Assembly (NCBI GenBank): GCA_030042855.1
Contig: JASHYU010000234.1
Span: 1-5,086, forward strand
Direction: 5' to 3'
From: Thermoplasmata archaeon
GTDB taxonomy: Archaea; Thermoplasmatota; Thermoplasmata; UBA184
Length of the DNA: 5,086 bases
Shown here: one piece after another, positions 1-4,788 of the stretch
Layout of the letters: each line of letters opens with the position of its first letter
How positions within the stretch are numbered: position 1 is the first letter of the stretch
Notes under the pieces: model-generated
What the model was told of the DNA's origin: nothing
Database searches by the model: none
Seen by the model: only the letters and a program-made list of their open reading frames with translations
Made by a program: the position numbers and the translations under genes

Positions 1-678
1 TTCGCCGAGCCGACGCACGGGGAGGTCGCCGACGCGATCCGGGAGGTCGGGCTCGCGACCGAGGTCGGCCAGCGCCTCGGATCGGGCAAGGAGGCCGACG
101 TCTACCTCTGCCGGGAGGGGCGGCGCCTGACCGTGGTGAAGGTCTACCGGCTGTATCGGACGGCCCATCGAGGGGGCCGGCCCATCAAGCTCGAGTCGAT
201 GGGGCAGCGAGCCCTGCGCGAGTTCGACCTGCTCGAGTACGCCTGGCAGGGCGGCGCGCGCGTGCCCCGACCCGGCGACCGCGTGGAGAACATGTTCTCG
301 ATGCAATACCTGGGCGACGCGCGGGCGGCCGCGCCCATGCTCCAGCACGTGCGGCTCGAGGTTCCCGAGACGTTCCTCCAAGACACGATCCTCGGGATCG
401 AGGGTCTCGCGGAGGCCGGGGTGGTCCACTCGGACCTGAGCCCATTCAACATCCTCGTCCATCAGGGTCGGCCCTGGTTCATCGACCTCGCGTCGGGGAT
501 CCGCGTCGATCGGTTGGGCTCGCCGCCCTGGGAGCGGCTCAGCGAGGCGCTGCGGGCGCTCGAACATGGCCTCGGCGCGCTCGACCGATACTTCCGACGC
601 TACGGGCTTCGGGTCGAGCCGCCCGACGTGCTCCGCCGGGTCCGGACCCAGCTCGACCGGTTCGAGATCCTCGGATGA
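1..678 (+). CDS. RIO-family atypical protein kinase, C-terminal part (5' end outside window)
   Basis: The frame is open from base 1, so the start lies upstream; internal GTG codons near 133 are not the start. The 225 visible residues carry a RIO kinase core. There is a nucleotide-binding loop GSGKEADVY (27-35), an ATP-contacting lysine in VVKVYR (K47), and a hinge near MQYLG (101-105). The catalytic loop is HSDLSPFN (143-150, with D145 and N150), and a short metal-binding motif FIDLASG carries D162. The lack of the long eukaryotic kinase C-lobe after FID is typical of RIO proteins. Family members act in the cytoplasm in small ribosomal subunit maturation, as kinase or ATPase; that role is family knowledge. 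Rio1 versus Rio2 cannot be decided because any N-terminal winged-helix domain would be outside the window, although residues 1-26 resemble the linker that precedes the kinase domain in Rio2. It is probably the upstream member of a transcript with the next three genes. Its TGA overlaps the ATG of a mini-ORF (ATGA at 675-678). Confidence 0.88.
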   Translation, partial: FAEPTHGEVADAIREVGLATEVGQRLGSGKEADVYLCREGRRLTVVKVYRLYRTAHRGGRPIKLESMGQRALREFDLLEYAWQGGARVPRPGDRVENMFSMQYLGDARAAAPMLQHVRLEVPETFLQDTILGIEGLAEAGVVHSDLSPFNILVHQGRPWFIDLASGIRVDRLGSPPWERLSEALRALEHGLGALDRYFRRYGLRVEPPDVLRRVRTQLDRFEILG

Positions 679-725
679 ACGAGCCCTTCCCGAGCCCCCG
701 GACCCACGTCGAGGGCCCGCCGTGA
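675..725 (+). other. 16-codon bridging mini-ORF, possible translational coupler
   Basis: ATG at 675-677 overlaps the RIO kinase stop (ATGA). The frame encodes MNEPFPSPRTHVEGPP and ends at a TGA (723-725) that overlaps the GTG start of the next gene (GTGA at 722-725). A ribosome finishing the kinase could therefore be handed to the mini-ORF and then to the P-loop kinase. The peptide is proline-rich and I recognise no family. It could equally be a chance open frame, or the true N-terminus of the next protein displaced by a frameshift. Confidence 0.3.
711..715 (+). promoter_or_regulatory. Ribosome binding site for the P-loop kinase gene
   Basis: GAGGG lies 6 nt before the GTG at 722. It supports that start over more upstream starts in the same frame, which would add an unlikely serine/arginine-rich leader read from within the RIO gene. 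Confidence 0.5.
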
Positions 726-1276
726 GCTACTACGGGATCGTCCGCGGCCCGCTCGGGGTCGGGAAGACGGAGGTCTCACGACGGGTCGCGGCGGCGATCT
801 CGGGGACGTACGTGTCGATCGACGCGATCCTCGAAGCGCACGACCTCGAGGAGTGGGAGGCGGGCTTCCTCTCGGAGGGGTGCTTTCTGCGCGCGAACGC
901 AGTGGCGGCCGAGGAGGTCCGATCGGCGATCGGCCGGGGCGCTCCGGCGGTGATCGATGGCAACTTCTATTGGCGGTCGGCGGTCGAGGACCTCGTGGGG
1001 CGCCTTCCCTACCCCCACGCCATCCTCACGTTGAGCGCGCCGCTCGAGGTCTGCGTCGCCCGGGACGCCCGGCGAGAACCGCCGCACGGGGCCGAGGCGG
1101 CCCGGGAGGTCTACGCTCGGACCTCCGCGGTGCGCTTCGGCCGGGTCATCGACGCGGCGCGACCGATCGATACGGTGGTCGGCGCCGTGCTCCGTACGCT
1201 GCGTCAAGCTTCGGGGGAGACCCCCCCGTCGCGGGGCCGACCCGGCGACCGTTTCAGCGCCTCCCGGCGGCCGTGA
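722..1276 (+). CDS. Small P-loop kinase (AAA_33 / nucleotide-kinase-like)
   Basis: The protein is 184 residues from the GTG start. A Walker A motif GPLGVGKT (9-16) sits directly after the first beta strand, as expected near the N-terminus of a nucleoside- or small-molecule-kinase fold. SIDAIL (32-37, D34) and IDGNFYW (78-84) are at positions where this superfamily binds substrate or completes the Walker B strand. The segment CVARDARREP (111-120) supplies the arginines of a lid region. ILTLSAPLEV (101-110) is the usual strand before the lid. The substrate cannot be told; relatives include shikimate-kinase-like, adenylylsulfate-kinase-like and antibiotic phosphotransferase-like enzymes. The start was chosen by its GAGGG site and by the position of the P-loop. 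The last 22 or so residues, rich in Arg, Pro and Ser, look unstructured. It follows the RIO kinase stop by 43 nt and precedes the VOC gene by 30 nt, consistent with one operon. Confidence 0.8.
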   Translation: MSYYGIVRGPLGVGKTEVSRRVAAAISGTYVSIDAILEAHDLEEWEAGFLSEGCFLRANAVAAEEVRSAIGRGAPAVIDGNFYWRSAVEDLVGRLPYPHAILTLSAPLEVCVARDARREPPHGAEAAREVYARTSAVRFGRVIDAARPIDTVVGAVLRTLRQASGETPPSRGRPGDRFSASRRP

Positions 1277-1296
1277 AGTACGTCCCGGAGGGTCTC

Positions 1297-1301
1297 GAGG
1301 G
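1297..1301 (+). promoter_or_regulatory. Ribosome binding site for the first VOC gene
   Basis: GAGGG lies 5 nt before the ATG at 1307. It argues that translation really begins upstream of the in-frame TAG at 1448, so the upstream 47 codons belong to the gene. A further GGAGGG at 1287-1292 is too far away (14 nt) to be the main site. Confidence 0.5.
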
Positions 1302-1447
1302 CCACCATGCCGCCACGTCCGAAGCGCCGCCCCAAGCCCTCGAACCGTCCGATCGAAGTCCTCTTCATCGCGGGATTCGGCCCGATCGTCTCGGACCCGG
1401 TCGACGGTCCCCGACTCTACGAGTCGGAGCTCGGCATCCCCTTCGAG

Positions 1448-1450
1448 TAG
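1448..1450 (+). other. In-frame TAG inside the VOC gene
   Basis: The codon order is TTC GAG TAG ATG CCG. Reading is open on both sides in this frame, from 1307 to the terminal TAG at 1772-1774. The codon is followed at once by an ATG, so termination-reinitiation is physically possible, though no clear ribosome binding site lies just before it. Confidence 0.9.
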
Positions 1451-1451
1451 A

Positions 1452-1470
1452 TGCCGGGAGGGTACCGGCA
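1452..1470 (+). promoter_or_regulatory. GC hairpin immediately 3' of the in-frame TAG
   Basis: TGCCGG (1452-1457) pairs perfectly with CCGGCA (1465-1470) around a 7-nt loop GAGGGTA. The stem begins one base after the TAG. Stem-loops just after UAG have been described as recoding aids in some pyrrolysine genes, but 6-bp stems arise easily by chance at this G+C content. The purine-rich loop could also serve as a weak ribosome binding sequence. Confidence 0.3.
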
Positions 1471-1777
1471 CACCGAGCGGCTCGAGGGGGCGAAGCACTT
1501 CGCCCTGTGGCCGCTCGAGCAGGCGGCCGAGTCGTGCTTCGGCCGCCGGGAGTGGCCGGCGGACCTCCCGGTCCCGCAGGGCTGGATCGAGTTCGACGTG
1601 ACCGACGTCGCCGCGGCGAGCGCGCGGCTCACGGAACGAGGCTACCGGCTGCTCGTGACCGCACGTCGGGAGCCCTGGGGCCAGACGGTGAGCCGGCTGC
1701 TGGGCCCGGAGGGCCTCTTGGTGGGGATCACGCACACGCCGTGGCTCCGGCCCCCGGCCGCTGGCAAAAGATAGCCG

Positions 1778-1790
1778 CGGGGCTTCCCCG
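1778..1790 (+). repeat. Short hairpin between the VOC stop and the acetyltransferase start
   Basis: CGGGG (1778-1782) and CCCCG (1786-1790) form a 5-bp stem with loop CTT. It begins 3 nt after the terminal TAG of the VOC gene and ends 8 nt before the acetyltransferase ATG, so it overlaps the only weak purine stretch (GGGGA, 1790-1794) that could bind the ribosome. It may reduce translation of the next gene, or be a by-product of G+C richness. Confidence 0.3.
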
Positions 1791-1798
1791 GGGATTCG

Positions 1799-2464
1799 AT
1801 GTCCTCGCGCCCCGAACGGGAACGATCGCCGTCCCGACCTCGACCCGCCGCGACGGCGCGGAGGGATCGGAGCCTCGTCGCGGCCGAGTTCGCGCCCCGG
1901 CGTTGGAAGGACTTTGCGGCACTGTTCGGCCGGTACCACGGCGTATCGGCCGGCTGCTGGTGCATGTTCTACCACCGGGAGGGTCCGAACGGTCCCCTCG
2001 GTAGCGCGACCCGACAGGCGGCGAACCGGCGGGACCACCGGGATCTGCTCGTGCGGGGTCACGCGCACGGGATCCTCGTGTACCGCGAGGACCGGCCGAT
2101 CGGCTGGTGTCAGTTCGGCCGCCGCGCGGATCTTCCCCGGGTCGAGCGGGGACGGAAGTACCGCGCGATCGCGGCGCAGCTCGGACCGGCCCCGAGATGG
2201 CGGATCACCTGCTTCTTCGTCGACCGGCCGTATCGCCGCTCGGGCGTCGCCCGGTTCGCCCTCCACGCGGCCCTCGAGGCGATCGGGCGACTCGGCGGCG
2301 GGATCGTCGAGGGATATCCGGCGACGCGCCCGTCCGCGGTGGCCACGTGGTTCGGGACCGTGGGTATGTTCGAGCGAGAGGGGTTCCGAACCGTGCAGCC
2401 GTTCGGCCGCAGCAACCTGCTCGTCCGCCGAACGGTCCCAGCGACGCCGCGGCTCGACGGCTGA
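1799..2464 (+). CDS. GNAT-family N-acetyltransferase
   Basis: The product is 221 residues and would transfer an acetyl group from acetyl-CoA to an amine that cannot be named from sequence. The acetyl-CoA pyrophosphate loop is RRSGVA (146-151, fitting RxxGxA), preceded by strand RITCFFVDRPYR (135-146). Around it lie CWCMFYH (53-59), PIGWCQFG (100-107), GGGIVEGYP (166-174) and GMFEREGF (189-196). These are characteristic of a cytoplasmic GNAT subgroup in which a CWC-like tryptophan/cysteine motif and an EGYP strand recur. The first 25 or so residues are Arg/Pro/Ser-rich and probably disordered; no ATG or GTG start lies nearer the domain, so the ATG at 1799 is used with only a weak GGGGA site before it. 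It is the last gene of the plus-strand group, 24 nt after the VOC stop and in the same frame as it, and faces the cyclodeaminase gene across a hairpin. Confidence 0.85.
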   Translation: MSSRPERERSPSRPRPAATARRDRSLVAAEFAPRRWKDFAALFGRYHGVSAGCWCMFYHREGPNGPLGSATRQAANRRDHRDLLVRGHAHGILVYREDRPIGWCQFGRRADLPRVERGRKYRAIAAQLGPAPRWRITCFFVDRPYRRSGVARFALHAALEAIGRLGGGIVEGYPATRPSAVATWFGTVGMFEREGFRTVQPFGRSNLLVRRTVPATPRLDG

Positions 2465-2496
2465 TCGGCCGGCGGGGGACCTCGTCGCTCGCTCGG

Positions 2497-2531
2497 TCGG
2501 GAGGGTCGGCGAGACCGGTCGACCCTCCGGA
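2497..2531. terminator. Inverted repeat between convergent genes, candidate bidirectional terminator
   Basis: GGAGGGTCG (2500-2508) is the perfect reverse complement of CGACCCTCC (2520-2528). A further G-T and a C-G pair inside give an 11-bp stem with a 7-nt loop (2511-2517), and two more pairs can form outside a mismatch. It lies midway in the 73-nt gap between the acetyltransferase stop and the cyclodeaminase stop, where it could serve both transcripts. There is no T-run on either side, so it is not a classic intrinsic terminator, and archaeal termination usually depends on T tracts. Confidence 0.45.
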
Positions 2532-2537
2532 GCCGGC

Positions 2538-3482
2538 CTACGAGTGCCGCGTCGCGATCTCGGTCCCCACGCCGAGTTCGGCCGCGCGAGCGAGCGCTCG
2601 ATGGGCGACCGCGACCTCGGTTCCGGCCAACCCGTGCGAGAGGAACACCGTGCGGAGGTCGGCGGTACGGACTGGGGCGGCGACGACGAGCTCCGCGAGG
2701 TCCCTCATCTTGGACAGGAGCGGCGTCCCCGCGAGCAGGAAATCGGTCTCGGCGCGGTACTGCTCCGGGAAATCGGACGCGATCCAATCCGCGCGCTCCA
2801 GGACGTCCAGGCCGATCTCGCTCGCGCCGCGGGAGATCGGCCCCAACGACTGGATGTGAACCCCGGGCGCGAGCCAGTCCGCCCGGATCACCGGGGTCGA
2901 CGAGTTGGTGGCGAGGACCACCACCTCGGCCCCGCGCACGGCCTCCTCCGCGCTCTCGGACGGGCGCACCTCGAGCCCGGTCGCGTCGCGCCAGCGGCGG
3001 GCCACGTCGTTCCGCCGGCCCGCCTCCCGGCGGTACACCCGGACCTCGGCCACCGAGGGGCGAACGACCCGGATCGCCCGCAACTGCATCTCCGACTGCA
3101 GCCCCCCGCCGACGATCCCGAGGCGCGGGGTCGCCTTCCGCGCCATCCACTTCACGGCCACGCCCCCGATCGCCCCGGTGCGGATCGCACCGAGCTCGGG
3201 CCCGACGATGACGCCCTCGAGGGCGCCGTCCGCGAGGTTCCAGACGGCGGTCAATTGATCCGGGCGCACCGATCGAAGGTAGACCCGGAGGCCGAGAGCG
3301 CCCATCTGCTCGAGCCCGCCGGGCGTGACCGTGATCGCGGACGGCCCGATCGGCCAGACGGTCCGGGGGGGCGAGACGAGCGTCCGCCCGGCGCGTTCGG
3401 AGAGCGCGGCCTCGACCGCGGCGACGGCGTCCTCCATTCGAAGACACCGGACGAGGTCGGCGCCCGTGAGGAGCCGGGCCAT
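2538..3482 (-). CDS. Ornithine cyclodeaminase / mu-crystallin family NAD(P)-dependent enzyme
   Basis: The protein is 314 residues, close to the usual 310-350 of the family, from ATG at 3482 and starting MARLLTGADLVRCL as family members do. The Rossmann nucleotide-binding turn is LGIVGGGLQS (121-130), following IRTGAIGGVAVKWMAR (100-115), which matches the conserved RTxA...K segment. Later signatures are VVVLATNSSTPVI (187-199), WLAPGVHIQSLG (203-214), a D226 in the EIGLD region, and VFLSHGLAG (279-287) near the C-terminus. Family members include ornithine cyclodeaminase, archaeal alanine dehydrogenase, ketimine reductase and enzymes making unusual amino acids, so the exact substrate is open. 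The segment GLRVYLR (64-70) has arginine where the family commonly has a substrate-binding or catalytic lysine, which may mean a different reaction. The gene ends with TAG. There is no convincing ribosome binding site; a small hairpin abuts the start. It lies downstream of the AsnC/Lrp-like regulator gene on the same strand. Confidence 0.85.
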   Translation of the reverse strand: MARLLTGADLVRCLRMEDAVAAVEAALSERAGRTLVSPPRTVWPIGPSAITVTPGGLEQMGALGLRVYLRSVRPDQLTAVWNLADGALEGVIVGPELGAIRTGAIGGVAVKWMARKATPRLGIVGGGLQSEMQLRAIRVVRPSVAEVRVYRREAGRRNDVARRWRDATGLEVRPSESAEEAVRGAEVVVLATNSSTPVIRADWLAPGVHIQSLGPISRGASEIGLDVLERADWIASDFPEQYRAETDFLLAGTPLLSKMRDLAELVVAAPVRTADLRTVFLSHGLAGTEVAVAHRALARAAELGVGTEIATRHS

Positions 3483-3498
3483 GGGTCCGCGAAGACCC
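3483..3498 (-). promoter_or_regulatory. Hairpin abutting the cyclodeaminase start codon
   Basis: On the transcribed strand GGGTC and GACCC form a perfect 5-bp stem around a 6-nt loop TTCGCG, and the last stem base is directly followed by the ATG. It would occupy the place where a ribosome binding site normally sits, so it may limit initiation if the gene has a leader. It could also be chance. Confidence 0.3.
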
Positions 3499-3785
3499 AG
3501 CGGTAGAAGAGCTGCGGCCGCGCGCCCACGGTCGAGGACCCGCGGCCCGGTCGGACACCGGTGGCAGCCGATGGCGAGCCCTCGAGACCGTCCTCGGGAA
3601 CGTTCGCCGGTGACCGGATCTTCGCCCTGCCGCCGCGAGCTCCGCGCGGTCGAGCGATCCCCGTACGAACGACGCTCCCCCGGAACGTGAGGGGAACCGC
3701 GCACTGGGCCCTGCGCTCGATCCTTCCCTCCCTCCGGGATCTCGGACCCCCGCGCCCGGTCCCGCTCGGGGATCCGTGGCTCGGT
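3483..3785. other. 303-nt intergenic stretch with no convincing gene
   Basis: This lies between the regulator stop and the cyclodeaminase start, both on the minus strand. Frames on both strands stay open, but their products are Arg/Pro/Ser/Gly-rich with no recognisable motif, as expected of non-coding DNA at this G+C level. The minus frame continuous with both flanking genes has no stop other than the regulator's TAG. I see no tRNA, no clear TATA element, and no T-rich terminator. The length leaves room for a promoter or leader for the downstream gene. Confidence 0.55.
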
Positions 3786-4685
3786 CTAGGTCGAGGAGGA
3801 CGGTCGGAATCTCCGGTCCCTCTCGGCTCGGATCCACCCCAGCAATCGCTCGCGGGCGAAGTACCCCCCGGCCGGGATGAGGGGGTCCGCCCCGACCACC
3901 CCCGGAAGCGAGCGGAGGCGGAGCTCCAGCTCGCGCGCTTCGAAGTAGTTCCCCGCGCTCCCGAGCAGGTACACCCCCCGCGGGTCCCGCGTCCAGTGGG
4001 GACGGTCCCAGAGCCTCGGTAGCTCCACGGCCCTCTCATCGAACGACGCGTCCACCCGGAGCCAGATCCCGTACGTGGCCAGGCCGGCTTCTCGTTCCAG
4101 GTTGAGGATCATGGCGCACTGCAGCGCGTGGGCCGCTTCCAGCTTCGCCTGGTGGAGGCGGAAGGTCCGCGCTGAGACGTTCGCGCGCCGCGCCTTGACG
4201 GCACCGGGCGCGCGGGGAGCGCTGACGATCGCTTCCAGCACCTTCCAGTCGACCCGGGAGAGTCGCTCGGCCCCGATCGAGCACGTGGACTCCCGCTCGC
4301 CGAGGAGCCCCCCCAGCGGTCGGCCCAGGATCCGGTGGAGACGCGGATGGGCCGGCGGATCCGGATCCGTGGCGAACCGTACCACCCGATGGAACGCCGG
4401 ACGGAAGCTCATCACGTAGGCCAGGTCGTCGATCTCCGACAGCTGGGAGGCGGTACGCTCGGTCCATTCCTTCCCCACGTACCGCCACGTTACCGCGTGA
4501 CGGCCGAGGACCTCCGCGGCCGGATGGAGGCCGTACTCCGTGAGCACTCCCCGCGCCTCCATCCGCTGGCGACGCAGACGGACCGCCTTGCCGGTGAGCC
4601 CGACGGCCCGGCCGAGGGCCTCGTCGGAGAGGAACGGATCGGTCGCGACCAGCTGGGACAAGATCGCGAGGTCCGTCGGGTCCAT
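3786..4685 (-). CDS. AsnC/Lrp-like transcriptional regulator with two helix-turn-helix halves
   Basis: The product is 299 residues from ATG at 4685. The first DNA-binding unit (about 3-53) has the AsnC look: DPTDLAILSQL, then a turn in LSDEALGRAVGLTGKAVRLR (19-38) and RMEARGVLTEYGLHP (41-55). A ligand-domain-like segment follows (about 62-125). A second unit opens with LSRVDWKVLEAI (142-153) and continues through NVSARTFRLHQAKLEA (169-184), again followed by an alpha/beta segment (191-272) that ends GVVGADPLIPAGGYF. Ordinary Lrp proteins are about 150 residues with one such unit, so this looks like an internal duplication or fusion, a form known for some archaeal regulators. Family members bind operator DNA as oligomers and sense amino acids or related metabolites. 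It diverges from a VOC gene over a 103-nt promoter region with inverted repeats, suggesting autoregulation and control of that gene, and it precedes the cyclodeaminase-family gene. Longer starts would run into the divergent gene. There is no ribosome binding site before the ATG. It ends with TAG. Confidence 0.78.
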   Translation of the reverse strand: MDPTDLAILSQLVATDPFLSDEALGRAVGLTGKAVRLRRQRMEARGVLTEYGLHPAAEVLGRHAVTWRYVGKEWTERTASQLSEIDDLAYVMSFRPAFHRVVRFATDPDPPAHPRLHRILGRPLGGLLGERESTCSIGAERLSRVDWKVLEAIVSAPRAPGAVKARRANVSARTFRLHQAKLEAAHALQCAMILNLEREAGLATYGIWLRVDASFDERAVELPRLWDRPHWTRDPRGVYLLGSAGNYFEARELELRLRSLPGVVGADPLIPAGGYFARERLLGWIRAERDRRFRPSSST

Positions 4686-4713
4686 CGTCGCGTCGGCCGG
4701 GAGGGCCCAGTTT

Positions 4714-4728
4714 GGGAAAGTCCTTCCC
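4714..4728. promoter_or_regulatory. Inverted repeat GGGAA-N5-TTCCC, candidate operator
   Basis: GGGAA (4714-4718) and TTCCC (4724-4728) are a perfect 5-bp inverted repeat over 15 bp, the size typical of Lrp-family sites. It lies between the central TATA-like element and the regulator start, where the minus-strand transcript would begin. Another GGGAA half-site occurs at 4776-4780 near the start of the divergent gene. Confidence 0.4.
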
Positions 4729-4734
4729 CGCCGG

Positions 4735-4740
4735 TTTATC
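4735..4740. promoter_or_regulatory. TATA-like element in the divergent promoter
   Basis: TTTATC on the plus strand (GATAAA on the minus) is among the most AT-rich stretches of a very GC-rich intergenic region. It lies at its exact centre, about 50 nt from each start codon. With the usual archaeal spacing of about 25 nt, transcripts would begin near 4762 (plus) and 4713 (minus), giving leaders of about 27 nt. Confidence 0.4.
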
Positions 4741-4759
4741 CCTCCTTCGCCGACTGGCG

Positions 4760-4769
4760 GGTGATCACC
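4760..4769. promoter_or_regulatory. Perfect palindrome GGTGATCACC, candidate operator at the predicted start site
   Basis: This is a perfect 10-bp palindrome lying where the plus-strand transcript would be expected to start from the central TATA-like element, a typical place for repression. The GATC core is common throughout this window, which lowers its weight. Confidence 0.3.
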
Positions 4770-4771
4770 TC

Positions 4772-4784
4772 GAGGGGGAAGGGA
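4772..4784 (+). promoter_or_regulatory. Purine-rich ribosome binding region for the second VOC gene
   Basis: GAGGGGG (4772-4778) and AAGGGA (4779-4784) precede the ATG at 4789 by 10 and 4 nt. It is among the strongest ribosome binding regions in the window and supports the chosen start. Confidence 0.5.
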
Positions 4785-4788
4785 CCGA

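Larger units (their letters stand above)
1307..1774 (+). pseudogene. VOC/glyoxalase-fold protein interrupted by an in-frame TAG at codon 48
   Basis: Read through the TAG, this is a 155-residue VOC-superfamily protein. After a basic leader (1-14) comes a first strand, EVLFIAGFGPIV (17-28), then helix RLYESELGIPF (36-46), together the first beta-alpha unit of the fold. After the TAG (codon 48) come YRHTE (53-57), KHFALWPL (63-70), WIEFDVTDV (93-101) and the closing strands in EPWGQTVSRLLGPEGLL (122-138). The family pattern is continuous across the stop in a single frame, with nothing missing. The break falls in the loop after the first helix, where homologues in my recollection carry a variable, often acidic, residue; one base change from GAG, CAG or AAG gives TAG. 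The ATG at 1451 directly abuts the stop, but starting there would lose the first beta-alpha unit. VOC proteins act on varied small molecules with a divalent metal, or bind antibiotics; the substrate is unknown. The options are a decayed gene, a sequencing error, stop-restart making two chains, or UAG readthrough. It ends with another TAG, 24 nt before the acetyltransferase gene. Confidence 0.75.

Noticed and set aside
1301..1309. GCCACCATG, a match to the vertebrate Kozak start context, at the first VOC start
   Set aside because: The compact gene spacing and ribosome binding sites are prokaryotic; the match is explained by G+C-rich sequence.
1448..1450. Genome-wide reassignment of TAG to an amino acid
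   Set aside because: Three of six visible gene ends here use TAG at exactly the family-expected C-terminus, so TAG appears to act as a normal stop; only site-specific readthrough remains open.
1451..1774. A complete short VOC gene starting at the ATG after the TAG
   Set aside because: It would lack the first beta-alpha unit that is encoded intact and in frame just upstream, and no good ribosome binding site precedes this ATG.
776..2266. A 496-codon open frame on the minus strand opposite the kinase, VOC and acetyltransferase genes
   Set aside because: Its product is Arg/Pro/Gly-rich without family motifs and mirrors well-supported plus-strand genes; high G+C keeps antisense frames open.
1914..3506. 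A 530-codon plus-strand frame running across the acetyltransferase and opposite the cyclodeaminase gene
   Set aside because: It spans a convergent gene junction, has low-complexity composition, and lies over two genes with clear motifs.
3483..3785. A small gene or RNA in the regulator-cyclodeaminase gap
   Set aside because: No frame has recognisable motifs or a good start site, and I could not fold a tRNA-like or riboswitch-like structure by eye.
2110..3837. A 575-codon minus-strand frame overlapping the cyclodeaminase gene in another frame
   Set aside because: It has no recognisable domain, while the alternative frame encodes a full Rossmann-type enzyme of family length.
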